From positions 1-59,239 of the forward strand of contig NZ_FUXG01000017.1 in NCBI RefSeq assembly GCF_900167095.1: a stretch of 59,239 nt of DNA. The letters run 5' to 3'. Numbering within the stretch: position 1 is the stretch's first letter; the number at the start of each line of letters is the position of its first letter. This stretch comes from Oceanospirillum multiglobuliferum (GTDB taxonomy: Bacteria > Pseudomonadota > Gammaproteobacteria > Pseudomonadales > Halomonadaceae). Shown piece by piece: positions 47,218 to 55,455 of this stretch. The notes beneath the pieces were generated by a model. It ran no database searches. It worked only from the letters and a program-made list of their open reading frames with translations, and was not told the DNA's origin. The position numbers and the translations under genes are program-made.

Positions 47218-47670
47218 ATGTCATTGGGTAAAGTTTTTAATATCGCTGGTAGTGGTATGAGTGCTCAAACCCTGCGTTTGAACACCACCGCCAGTAACAT
47301 GGCAAATGCTGAAAGTGTGAGCAGTAGTGTGGATCAAACCTACCGAGCACGTAAGGCGGTATTTGCACCTATGCTAGAGAACTATAAGTCAGGCGAGCCG
47401 GGCACCCCTGTAACCAGCTTTGACCCACGTGATACCGCGGGCGAAGGTGTTCAGGTGCTGGGTATTGTTGAGAGTGATGCGCCGTTACAGCGCCGTTACC
47501 AGCCTGATCACCCAATGGCAAATGAAGAAGGCTATGTGTTTTACCCGAATGTGAACGTCGTGGAAGAGATGACAGATATGTTGTCTGCTTCACGTTCATT
47601 TCAGACTAACGTTGAAGTCATGAATACCGCTAAGCAGATGATGCAGCGTGTATTGACGTTGGGTCAGTAA
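47218..47670 (+). CDS. flgC: Flagellar proximal rod protein FlgC
   Basis: Rod subunit next to FlgB, exported by the flagellar type III system. 150 residues, with the N-terminal rod motif NTTASNMANAES and the C-terminal FQTNVEVMNTAKQMMQRVL coiled part. It starts 2 bp after flgB, so translation is coupled. Confidence 0.96.
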   Translation: MSLGKVFNIAGSGMSAQTLRLNTTASNMANAESVSSSVDQTYRARKAVFAPMLENYKSGEPGTPVTSFDPRDTAGEGVQVLGIVESDAPLQRRYQPDHPMANEEGYVFYPNVNVVEEMTDMLSASRSFQTNVEVMNTAKQMMQRVLTLGQ

Positions 47671-47688
47671 TAGGCGAGGTGGCAGATC

Positions 47689-48393
47689 ATGACAGATATT
47701 AATACTAGCGGTGACTTTTGGGCTAAGTATGGCGTTGATGCTAAGAAGGCAACGGCCAAAGCGACCAGTGACCCAGGCGCAATGGGTAAAACAGAGTTTT
47801 TAGAGTTGATGATGGCACAGCTTAAAAACCAAGACCCAATTAGTCCACAAGGTAATACTGAATTTATCGCGCAGATGGCGCAGTTTTCTATGGTTGAAGG
47901 TATTCAAAACCTTAATCAGTCAAATGACAGCCTGGTGAACTCGTTTAAGTCGAGTCAAGCACTGCAAGCCTCAGCTTTGGTTGGGCGCAAAGTTCAAATT
48001 GAAGGCAGTGCCGCTATGGCTAAAGAAGGTGAGGGTATGTCGGGCTCCCTGTCTTTGCCTGAAGGCAGCCGTGATGTTGTGGCGCATATTTTAGATTCGA
48101 CAGGGCAAGTCGTTAAGACGTTGGATTTGAGTGACTATCAGACTTCTGATGGCCGCTATCCTGCAGGAAAAGTACCTTTCGAGTGGAATGGGCTAGATGC
48201 GCAGGGGCAGCCAGCAGCAGCAGGTACTTACTCTATTTCAGCCTCTGCGGCGGTTAATGGTAACGCAACAGGCTTAGCTTCAAGTGTTAACGTCAATGTT
48301 GATAGCGTGACAATGGGGACAGGTGGTCAGATTACATTAAATCTAGCCGGTCACGGTTCTATCGGCTTAGCTGATGTACAAGAGTTTCACTGA
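47689..48393 (+). CDS. flgD: Flagellar hook cap protein FlgD
   Basis: Cap under which hook subunits assemble, shed when the hook is complete. The N-terminal FlgD domain has MGKTEFLELMMAQLKNQDP; the middle and C-terminal part hold the FlgD Ig-like/tudor fold (VPFEWNGLDAQGQPAAAGTY). 234 residues, normal. 18 bp after flgC. Confidence 0.95.
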   Translation: MTDINTSGDFWAKYGVDAKKATAKATSDPGAMGKTEFLELMMAQLKNQDPISPQGNTEFIAQMAQFSMVEGIQNLNQSNDSLVNSFKSSQALQASALVGRKVQIEGSAAMAKEGEGMSGSLSLPEGSRDVVAHILDSTGQVVKTLDLSDYQTSDGRYPAGKVPFEWNGLDAQGQPAAAGTYSISASAAVNGNATGLASSVNVNVDSVTMGTGGQITLNLAGHGSIGLADVQEFH

Positions 48394-48416
48394 TTAAGGT
48401 TTCAAGGAGATAGATA

Positions 48417-50606
48417 ATGGCAGCATTTAGCGTAGGTGTTTCAGGTCTGCAAGCGGCAAATAGAAGCCTTGAAACAATCGGTAACAACGTGGCAAACGCC
48501 AGTACTGTTGGCTTTAAACAATCTCGGGTTGAGTTTGCGGATATCTATGCCAAGGGTGGCTTAATGTCTGGTCAGGCTCAGCCCGGTCACGGGGTAAAAG
48601 TTGCTGATATTTCGCAGCAATTTACCCAAGGCGGCACTTCGTTTACGCAAAATAGCCTTGATATGGCGATTGATGGCAACGGTTTCTTCATTGTTAAAAA
48701 TAACGGCATGGATACTTATACCCGTGCTGGTACTTTTGGCATGGATAAAAGTGGTTACGTTGTTACCAATGAAGGTAATCGAGTACAAGGTTTTCCGGCA
48801 TCCGTGAACGGTGATTCTATTCAAGTTGGTGCCATTAGTGATCTTTATATTCCTGTGGCGAATATTGAGCCTAAAGCGACCTCTGCTGTTGATATTTCAT
48901 TTAATTTGGATTCGCGCAAAGAGCCACCAAGTAATTATGTGTTTGATGAAAATGACTCAGATACATACACTCATCTTTACCCAGCGGTTATTTATGATTC
49001 GCTAGGTAACTCGCATACGCTGACACAGTATTTTGTTAAGCAACCACCTTATCAGCCAGAGTACGGTGATCAATCTCGCGCCTTACAAGCGATGATTGGT
49101 TTTGCTCGCTTTGGCAATAATGTGCTAGACGATACGCAAGGTGGCAAAGGCTTTGTTGGTGATTCCAACCAGAATGCAGCGCTGACACTTGATAGCGACA
49201 TTACAGCGATCTTAAGTAAAGGCGGCTTTAATGGTGTGACCGTGAACGCTGATGGTAGTGGTTCTTTTAACACATCAGTATATGGCGACACAGATGGCAA
49301 TGCGGCAACAAATGACCCTATTGCCAATGCTGACTACGATGATTTAAGTGCTACAGATGCTCAGCGAGCGGCTCAGTTACAGAACATTCACGATACACTG
49401 AAAAACTTAATCAGCTCTGAATCTGGACGTACTAAAGAGTATTACCAAGCGGCTTATGATTCACTCACAGACTACCTGCCAAGCCTGACATCAAACTCTG
49501 TTGGTGGTGCTGACAAGGAGGTATTCGACGGCGCTATCGCGGCTCTTGAGGGCAGTTCATCTCTTAGTGGTAAGAATATTGCCTATGGCAATATTGATGC
49601 AATATCTGGTATTGCCAGAAGCAAACTGTTGAATGCAGCTACTGTTACAGATCCACTAAAAGAATCAATTAAAGCCAATAATGTAGACCCTGCTGGCTTT
49701 ACAGGTGGCCCTGCGGATGTGGAAGCTTTTGTGGCGGATATGAAGTCGGCATTAACCGCGTTGATGAATGGCACTGTAATGCCAGCTGCGACCAGTACCT
49801 TATGGGATAATAATTCAGACTTCTTCATTAATCCGAATCCAACTGCAGAAGAGCAAGGCACTTATAAATTGGCATTAGATGCCTTGAATGAGCTGACAGT
49901 GAACTATGACGAAGGCGGTGCGGTCAGTGCGTCTGCCGTTGTGGATACTTTGTCTGCTTTAGAATCTGAAAGCTCTGATAACCGCTGGCAGATGCACGCC
50001 TTTGTTGATGGTGAGCGCGTAACGGATGGCAATACTAATAGCCCTGATTACTTCTCTTTCAACTTTACAGAGTTTGGTGCTTTAGCAGAGCCTCTGCCGA
50101 AAATTACCATTAAAGATTGGACGCCACGGGATACTGGTTTGAACCAGAACGGTTCTAAAGATCCACAAGAGTTTACAATTGACTTAGCAGGCACTACTCA
50201 GTTTGCTGGTGCATTTGGTGCAACAGCACTGAAGCAAGATGGTTATGCTACAGGTGAGCTAGCAGGTATTGACGTTGATAAAACAGGTGTAATGAATGCC
50301 CGTTACACTAACGGCACCACGCGCCTAGTTGGTCAAGTGGCTATTGCGACCTTCCGTAATGAGCAGGGCTTAACGCCAATTGGTGGTACAGCATGGCGTC
50401 AATCAAATGATTCAGGCGACCCTGTTGTGAATGCACCAGGTGTGAGTGTGGCTGGTAATATCCAGTCTAAAGCTTTAGAGGATTCGAACGTCGACTTGTC
50501 TCAAGAGCTTGTGAAAATGATTCTGGCGCAGCGTGATTATCAAGCGAACGCTAAGACTATTCAAACCGCAGATACAGTCACTCAAACGATCATTAATCTA
50601 CGATAA
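48417..50606 (+). CDS. flgE: Flagellar hook protein FlgE with a large central insertion
   Basis: Main subunit of the hook. The N-terminal rod motif (NVANASTVGFKQSR), the DMAIDGNGFF segment and the C-terminal NVDLSQELVKMILAQRDYQAN are canonical. At 729 residues it is much longer than the 400-460 typical of E. coli, Vibrio and Pseudomonas. The normal sentence THTLTQYFVK... / ...RWQMHAFVDGE is split by about 310 residues (about 209-520), which should form an extra surface domain, Asp/Thr-rich at first and then helix-rich. Frame and codon use are continuous, so it is not a fusion artefact. Confidence 0.94.
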   Translation: MAAFSVGVSGLQAANRSLETIGNNVANASTVGFKQSRVEFADIYAKGGLMSGQAQPGHGVKVADISQQFTQGGTSFTQNSLDMAIDGNGFFIVKNNGMDTYTRAGTFGMDKSGYVVTNEGNRVQGFPASVNGDSIQVGAISDLYIPVANIEPKATSAVDISFNLDSRKEPPSNYVFDENDSDTYTHLYPAVIYDSLGNSHTLTQYFVKQPPYQPEYGDQSRALQAMIGFARFGNNVLDDTQGGKGFVGDSNQNAALTLDSDITAILSKGGFNGVTVNADGSGSFNTSVYGDTDGNAATNDPIANADYDDLSATDAQRAAQLQNIHDTLKNLISSESGRTKEYYQAAYDSLTDYLPSLTSNSVGGADKEVFDGAIAALEGSSSLSGKNIAYGNIDAISGIARSKLLNAATVTDPLKESIKANNVDPAGFTGGPADVEAFVADMKSALTALMNGTVMPAATSTLWDNNSDFFINPNPTAEEQGTYKLALDALNELTVNYDEGGAVSASAVVDTLSALESESSDNRWQMHAFVDGERVTDGNTNSPDYFSFNFTEFGALAEPLPKITIKDWTPRDTGLNQNGSKDPQEFTIDLAGTTQFAGAFGATALKQDGYATGELAGIDVDKTGVMNARYTNGTTRLVGQVAIATFRNEQGLTPIGGTAWRQSNDSGDPVVNAPGVSVAGNIQSKALEDSNVDLSQELVKMILAQRDYQANAKTIQTADTVTQTIINLR

Positions 50607-50626
50607 TTATTGACTATTTTTTGTTT

Positions 50627-50642
50627 TGGCATAGGGCTTGCA
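50627..50642 (+). promoter_or_regulatory. Sigma-54 (-24/-12) promoter of flgF
   Basis: TGGCATA-GGGC-TTGCA, with GG and GC exactly 10 bp apart and a perfect TTGCA, lies 89 bp before flgF and 21 bp after the flgE stop. The best sigma-54 site in the window; it separates flgFGHI from flgBCDE. Confidence 0.82.
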
Positions 50643-50730
50643 TTTACTTAGGTAGATGCAAGCCCTTTTCCGTTTTGTCGTGAAAAAGCGGCAACCGGAA
50701 ACCTGCTTAAGGCAAATTGAGGTCAATATT

Positions 50731-51471
50731 ATGGATAAAGCGCTTTATATCGCGATGACCGGCGCCAAAAATAACATGCTGGCGCAAACGGCTCGTGCCA
50801 ATAACTTGGCGAATGCTAATACCACGGGTTTTAAAGCTGATTATGAACAGGCTCGTGCGATGCCTGTTTTTGGCGAATCCTTTCCCACTCGAGCTTTTTC
50901 TTTAAGTGAGCGCCCCGCTACTAATATGGATGGTGGTGCCTTTATTGAAACAGGCCGCTCTCTGGATATTGCCATTCAGGGCGATGGCTGGATTGCGGTT
51001 CAGTCGCCGACAGGTGATGAAGCTTATACCCGATCGGGAGAGCTGTTAATGGATGCCAACGGTGTATTAAGAACCGGCAAAGGTTTAGCTGTGATGGGCG
51101 AGGGCGGCCCTATTGTTATTCCACCAGCGGCACATGTTGAAATCGGTGTTGACGGCGTCATCACGGTTCAGCCTTTAGGCGCTGCACCGAATGAGCTGGC
51201 ACAAGTTGACCGAATTAAGTTGGTTAACCCTGAAAAAGCCACTTTAGAAAAGAGTTTAGATGGCTTGATGCGTTTGCGAGATGGCCAGCCTGCACCTGCG
51301 GATGCCAATGTGCGGGTTGAGTCAGGCTTTTTAGAAGCCAGTAATGTGAATGGCGCAGAAGAGCTGATACACATTTTGTCGTTAACACGTCAGTACGAAA
51401 TGCAAACCAAAATGATGAAAACCATTGATGAAAACTCAGCCGCAGCAGCTTCCATTATGCGTATGGGCTAA
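50731..51471 (+). CDS. flgF: Flagellar distal/proximal rod protein FlgF
   Basis: Rod subunit between the proximal rod and FlgG. 246 residues from ATG 50731 (MDKALYIAMTGAKNNM), the common FlgF start; the longer frame from 50656 is only open leader sequence downstream of the promoter. It has the rod motif NNLANANTTGFKADYEQA and the C-terminal LIHILSLTRQYEMQTKMM. Followed by flgG after 52 bp. Confidence 0.95.
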   Translation: MDKALYIAMTGAKNNMLAQTARANNLANANTTGFKADYEQARAMPVFGESFPTRAFSLSERPATNMDGGAFIETGRSLDIAIQGDGWIAVQSPTGDEAYTRSGELLMDANGVLRTGKGLAVMGEGGPIVIPPAAHVEIGVDGVITVQPLGAAPNELAQVDRIKLVNPEKATLEKSLDGLMRLRDGQPAPADANVRVESGFLEASNVNGAEELIHILSLTRQYEMQTKMMKTIDENSAAAASIMRMG

Positions 51472-51523
51472 TCGCTAGCGCCTTGAGTCAGTCGAATAAT
51501 GATAGGTATTAGGGGATAAGATC

Positions 51524-52309
51524 ATGCATGCAGCATTGTGGGTAAGTAAAACGGGTTTGAGTGCACAGGATACTCAGCTACGAGTTGTTTCAAACAACTT
51601 AGCAAACGTGAGTACCGTTGGCTTCAAAAAAGAGCGGGCAATTTTCCAAGACTTGCTATATCAGCAAGTGCGCCAGCCAGGCTCTCAATCATCTTTGAAT
51701 ACTCAGCTACCATCCGGTTTGCAACTGGGTACGGGTGTGCGTACAGTTGCCACGCAAAAAATGCATACCGATAGCAGTTTGCAGGTTACTGAGCAGCCTT
51801 TGGATATGGCGATTGATGGTCGTGGTTTTTTCCAAATTCAGATGCCAGACGGTACTTTGGCTTATAGCCGAAATGGTCAGTTTCAATTGAACTCTGAAGG
51901 GCAAATCGTCAACGCACAGGGCTTCTTGTTAGAGCCGGAAATTCAGGTGCCAGCGAATGCCCAGTCGGTCAGTATCAGTCGTGATGGTATTGTGTCGGTA
52001 CGCTTGCCGGGTGAAACGGCAGAAAATGAAATTGGTCAAATCACAGTGGCAGACTTTGTAAACCCTGCGGGTTTAGAATCTTTTGGTGGTAACTTGTATC
52101 GCCAAACAGGCGCCTCAGGTGAGCCGATTGTTGATGTGCCGGGAAATGAAGGTATTGGTACAACCGAGCAAGGTATGCTTGAAAACTCAAACGTTAACGC
52201 GGTAGAAGAGTTGGTGAATATGATTTCAACTCAGCGTGCGTATGAGATGAACTCGAAGGTTGTGTCCACAGCAGACTCTATGTTGCGTAACTTGACGCAG
52301 ACACTTTAA
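51524..52309 (+). CDS. flgG: Flagellar distal rod protein FlgG
   Basis: Builds the distal rod that passes through the P and L rings. 261 residues, as in most bacteria, with SNNLANVSTVGFKKERA, MAIDGRGFFQ and the end VNMISTQRAYEMNSKVV. Nothing unusual. Confidence 0.97.
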   Translation: MHAALWVSKTGLSAQDTQLRVVSNNLANVSTVGFKKERAIFQDLLYQQVRQPGSQSSLNTQLPSGLQLGTGVRTVATQKMHTDSSLQVTEQPLDMAIDGRGFFQIQMPDGTLAYSRNGQFQLNSEGQIVNAQGFLLEPEIQVPANAQSVSISRDGIVSVRLPGETAENEIGQITVADFVNPAGLESFGGNLYRQTGASGEPIVDVPGNEGIGTTEQGMLENSNVNAVEELVNMISTQRAYEMNSKVVSTADSMLRNLTQTL

Positions 52310-52336
52310 GTCTTGATTTAATTTGAACTTCATCTA

Positions 52337-52360
52337 AGTTAAGCCTGCTTAGGCTTAACT
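52337..52360. repeat. Perfect hairpin between flgG and flgH
   Basis: AGTTAAGCCT-GCTT-AGGCTTAACT, a 10-bp perfect stem 27 bp after the flgG stop and 22 bp before flgH. No T run. It probably tunes rod versus ring mRNA level or stability rather than stopping transcription. Confidence 0.6.
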
Positions 52361-52381
52361 GCGATAGGGTAGGAACAGATT

Positions 52382-53050
52382 ATGTTGCAGTTTAAACGCG
52401 TTATGGTTTTGGGACTATTTTTGGCATTGGCGGGATGTCAGAAAGAATCAATGGTTAAACCGGATGACCCTTTTTATGCTCCGGTGCAGCCTAGCCATAT
52501 TGCACCGCCACCTGCAGCAAATGGTTCACTGTATCAACAGAATTACAGTATGACGCTGTATGGTGATCGTAAAGCTTACCGAGTAGGTGACGTGATCACC
52601 ATCATGCTGACGGAAACCACAAAGTCGAAAAAGTCGACTAATGCGGCGCTGTCAAAGTCAAACTCAGCGACCATAGCTAACCCTACTATTTTGGGGCAGC
52701 AGCCATTTAATTTAGAGACTTCTATTGAAAATGACACTGCATTTTCTGGTAAAGGTTCAACAGGGCAAAGTAATAGCTTACAAGGCAGCATCACAGTAAC
52801 TGTGCATCAGCTTTACCCTAATGGTTTGATGTTTGTAAAAGGTGAAAAGTGGCTGAACCTAACCAATGGCTCTGAAGTGATTCGAGTGAGTGGTTTGTTA
52901 CGCCCTGAGGATGTTTCACCAGAGAATACTGCACTATCTACCAAGTTAGCTGATGCTCGTTTAACTTACAGTGGTACAGGTGATCTAGCGGATACAACCA
53001 GTCAAGGTTGGTTAACCCGATTCTTCAACAGTGGTTGGTGGCCTTTTTAG
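52382..53050 (+). CDS. flgH: Flagellar L-ring lipoprotein FlgH
   Basis: Outer-membrane ring protein. Signal peptide with lipobox LALAGC, acylated Cys at about residue 19, then the FlgH fold (DRKAYRVGDVITIMLTE; the end GWLTRFFNSGWWPF). 222 residues. 25 bp before flgI. Confidence 0.96.
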   Translation: MLQFKRVMVLGLFLALAGCQKESMVKPDDPFYAPVQPSHIAPPPAANGSLYQQNYSMTLYGDRKAYRVGDVITIMLTETTKSKKSTNAALSKSNSATIANPTILGQQPFNLETSIENDTAFSGKGSTGQSNSLQGSITVTVHQLYPNGLMFVKGEKWLNLTNGSEVIRVSGLLRPEDVSPENTALSTKLADARLTYSGTGDLADTTSQGWLTRFFNSGWWPF

Positions 53051-53075
53051 GCGCTTGTCCGCAGGAGTGTAAAGT

Positions 53076-54164
53076 ATGTTGCGCAGAATTTTACTAGTCG
53101 TTGCCGTTTTTTGGTCAACTTTTGCCAGTGCAGAGCGCCTAAAAGATATTACCAATGTTGATGGTGTACGTTCGAATCAATTAATTGGTTATGGCTTGAT
53201 CGTAGGTTTAAGTGGTACTGGTGACAAAGCACCTTTCACCAACCAAACTTTTGCCAACATGATGAACCAGTTCGGTATCACGTTGCCAGCGGGTGTTGAT
53301 CCTAAGTCAAAGAATATCGCAGCGGTAACTGTTCATGCAGAGCTGCCACCCTTTGTTAAACCGGGTCAGCAAATTGATATTACCGTTTCTTCGATTGGTA
53401 ATGCATCAAGCCTTCGTGGTGGTACATTGCTGATGACACCGTTAAAAGGTGCTGATGGCAACACTTATGCTGTGGCTCAAGGTAGCTTGGTTGTGGGTGG
53501 TTTAGGTGCTGAAGGCGCAGACGGTTCGCGTGTACAAGTTAACGTACCAAGTGTTGGTCGTATTCCTAACGGTGCCAGTGTTGAACGTACGGTTGCTCAT
53601 AACTTTTATGGCGGTGACAGTATTACATTTAATTTGCACCGAGCTGATTTTACAACAGCCAAGCGTGTTGCCGAGCGTATCAACGAAGTGCTAGGTGGCG
53701 GCATTGCCGAGGCCTATGATGCTGTTTCTATTCGTGTGCGTGCGCCGCGTGATCCCTCTCAGCGTGTAAGCTACTTATCTGTTTTAGAGAATCTTGAGGT
53801 GCAGCCGGGAGAAGAGTCGGCCAAAATCATTATTAACTCACGCACAGGCACTATTGTGATTGGGCAAAATGTACGAGTTGCGCCAGCTGCGGTCACTCAT
53901 GGTAGTTTAACCGTTACGATCCAAGAAGCGCCGCAAGTGGTTCAGCCTAATCCTCTAGCAGGCGGTGATACAGCTGTTCAGCAAAGCACGGCCATTGATA
54001 TTCAGGTTGATGATTCTACGATGTTTAAGTTTGCGCCTGGCGTGACCTTAGACGAAATTGTACGGGCTGTTAACCAAGTAGGTGCTGCACCTGGCGATTT
54101 AATGGCAATCTTAGAAGCCTTAAAGCAAGCAGGTGCATTAAAAGCGGAGTTGGTTGTGATCTAG
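53076..54164 (+). CDS. flgI: Flagellar P-ring protein FlgI
   Basis: Periplasmic ring around the rod. Signal peptide of about 19 residues ending ASA, then the FlgI sequence [25 protein letters not shown] and, near the end, GATLDE-like [20 protein letters not shown]. 362 residues. Last gene of flgFGHI; a terminator follows. Confidence 0.97.
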   Translation: MLRRILLVVAVFWSTFASAERLKDITNVDGVRSNQLIGYGLIVGLSGTGDKAPFTNQTFANMMNQFGITLPAGVDPKSKNIAAVTVHAELPPFVKPGQQIDITVSSIGNASSLRGGTLLMTPLKGADGNTYAVAQGSLVVGGLGAEGADGSRVQVNVPSVGRIPNGASVERTVAHNFYGGDSITFNLHRADFTTAKRVAERINEVLGGGIAEAYDAVSIRVRAPRDPSQRVSYLSVLENLEVQPGEESAKIIINSRTGTIVIGQNVRVAPAAVTHGSLTVTIQEAPQVVQPNPLAGGDTAVQQSTAIDIQVDDSTMFKFAPGVTLDEIVRAVNQVGAAPGDLMAILEALKQAGALKAELVVI

Positions 54165-54197
54165 TTTCTTTTTTCTCTACTAAAATTCATCGCACAG

Positions 54198-54221
54198 AAA
54201 GCGCCCGTTGGGCGCTTTTTT
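54198..54221 (+). terminator. Terminator after flgI
   Basis: Perfect stem AAAGCGCCC / GGGCGCTTT with a GTT loop and a T run. It splits the flagellar genes into separate transcripts. Confidence 0.9.
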
Positions 54222-54227
54222 GTTTTT

Positions 54228-54243
54228 GGGCATTAATCTTGCT
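54228..54243 (+). promoter_or_regulatory. Sigma-54 (-24/-12) promoter candidate of flgJ
   Basis: GGGCATT-AATC-TTGCT has GG and GC at the correct 10-bp distance and lies directly after the flgI terminator, where flgJKL needs its own promoter. The first T of TGG is replaced by G. It is 105 bp before flgJ. Confidence 0.6.
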
Positions 54244-54347
54244 TATCTCAATGTAATTAGCAATCCACTAAGGATTGTTTGCCGTTCCCACTTATGACTA
54301 TGCAACTTAGGGAACAGTAAAAACAGATTAAACGAGGCACCCAAATA

Positions 54348-55412
54348 ATGATGAACAGTTCAATGGTAAACGGCAGGTATGATCAGGCGCGAGTGGCGAC
54401 TGATTTACAGGGGCTTGAGTCTTTGAAAAAAGGTGCCCGTGACGATGACCCTGAAGCGCTGAAAGAGGTCGCTCGTCAGTTCGAAGCGATGATGGTTCAA
54501 ATGATTATGAAAAATGCTCGTCAATCTAATGAGATGTTATCTAAAGACGGCATTTTTGACAGCGAACAAGTACGTTTCTATCAGCAAATGTTCGATGAGC
54601 AGATGAGTATGTCGATCACTAAAGGTGGCACCTTTGGTTTGGCTGATGTATTGGTTCGTCAATTGAGTAAGCAGTATGGCATAGATGTTGCAGAAGATAG
54701 TGCAAAGGCAAGTACGGTAAAGGGTCATACAGAAGGTAATCTTGAGGGTACAAAGAGAGCGGTAGCGCCAACCTCCATACAGGAGATGCTACAACGAGGC
54801 AGCCGTTTTCCAGCATCAAGATTTGACCCAGAAGTAATGCAGCAGTGGCGGGAGAAGTTTGCCGCTGAACGGGCAGAGAAACGGCAAGCGTTAGCCGAAG
54901 CTGAAAAGTTAGAGCAAGGTTTCTCTTCACCAGAAGAGTTTGTACAAACCTTGTTGCCAGCCGCTGAAAAAGCAGCAAAAGCCTTGGGCGTTAAGCCTGA
55001 AGTGATGTTAGCGCAAGCAGCACTGGAAACAGGCTGGGGACGTTACATGATTCGTAACGAAGATGGCAAAAACAGCTTTAACTTATTCGGCATCAAAGCT
55101 GATAGCCGTTGGCAGGGTGAGAAAGCGGTGGTTTCAACCTTAGAGTATCGAGGTGGTGAGGCCAAGAAAGAAAAAGCGGCTTTCCGAGCGTACGACAATT
55201 ACGAACAAAGTCTGAATGACTACGCTTCGTTTTTAAAGTCGAACCCTCGTTACACCCAAGCGCTGAATAAGGCACAAGACCCTGTTGCATTTACCAAAGG
55301 CTTGCAAAATGCTGGATACGCAACTGATCCAGCTTATGCCCAGAAAATTCAACGTATTCTCAGCAGTCCAACTATGCAGTTGGCGCTGTCGAGCTCAGGC
55401 AACCAAGGATAG
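54348..55412 (+). CDS. flgJ: Flagellar rod assembly protein/muramidase FlgJ
   Basis: Two-domain protein: an N-terminal rod-cap domain (about 25-110; KEVARQFEAMMVQMIMKNAR) and a C-terminal glucosaminidase domain (about 190-345) with the catalytic Glu in LAQAALETGWG and FNLFGIKAD. It bores a hole in peptidoglycan for the rod. The 354 residues include a Glu/Lys-rich linker (about 115-190). ATG 54348 or the adjacent ATG 54351 could start it. Confidence 0.95.
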   Translation: MMNSSMVNGRYDQARVATDLQGLESLKKGARDDDPEALKEVARQFEAMMVQMIMKNARQSNEMLSKDGIFDSEQVRFYQQMFDEQMSMSITKGGTFGLADVLVRQLSKQYGIDVAEDSAKASTVKGHTEGNLEGTKRAVAPTSIQEMLQRGSRFPASRFDPEVMQQWREKFAAERAEKRQALAEAEKLEQGFSSPEEFVQTLLPAAEKAAKALGVKPEVMLAQAALETGWGRYMIRNEDGKNSFNLFGIKADSRWQGEKAVVSTLEYRGGEAKKEKAAFRAYDNYEQSLNDYASFLKSNPRYTQALNKAQDPVAFTKGLQNAGYATDPAYAQKIQRILSSPTMQLALSSSGNQG

Positions 55413-55455
55413 CGATTGGCGTTAAGCCTGATGCTTAGAGAGAGGAGAGCAAAAA

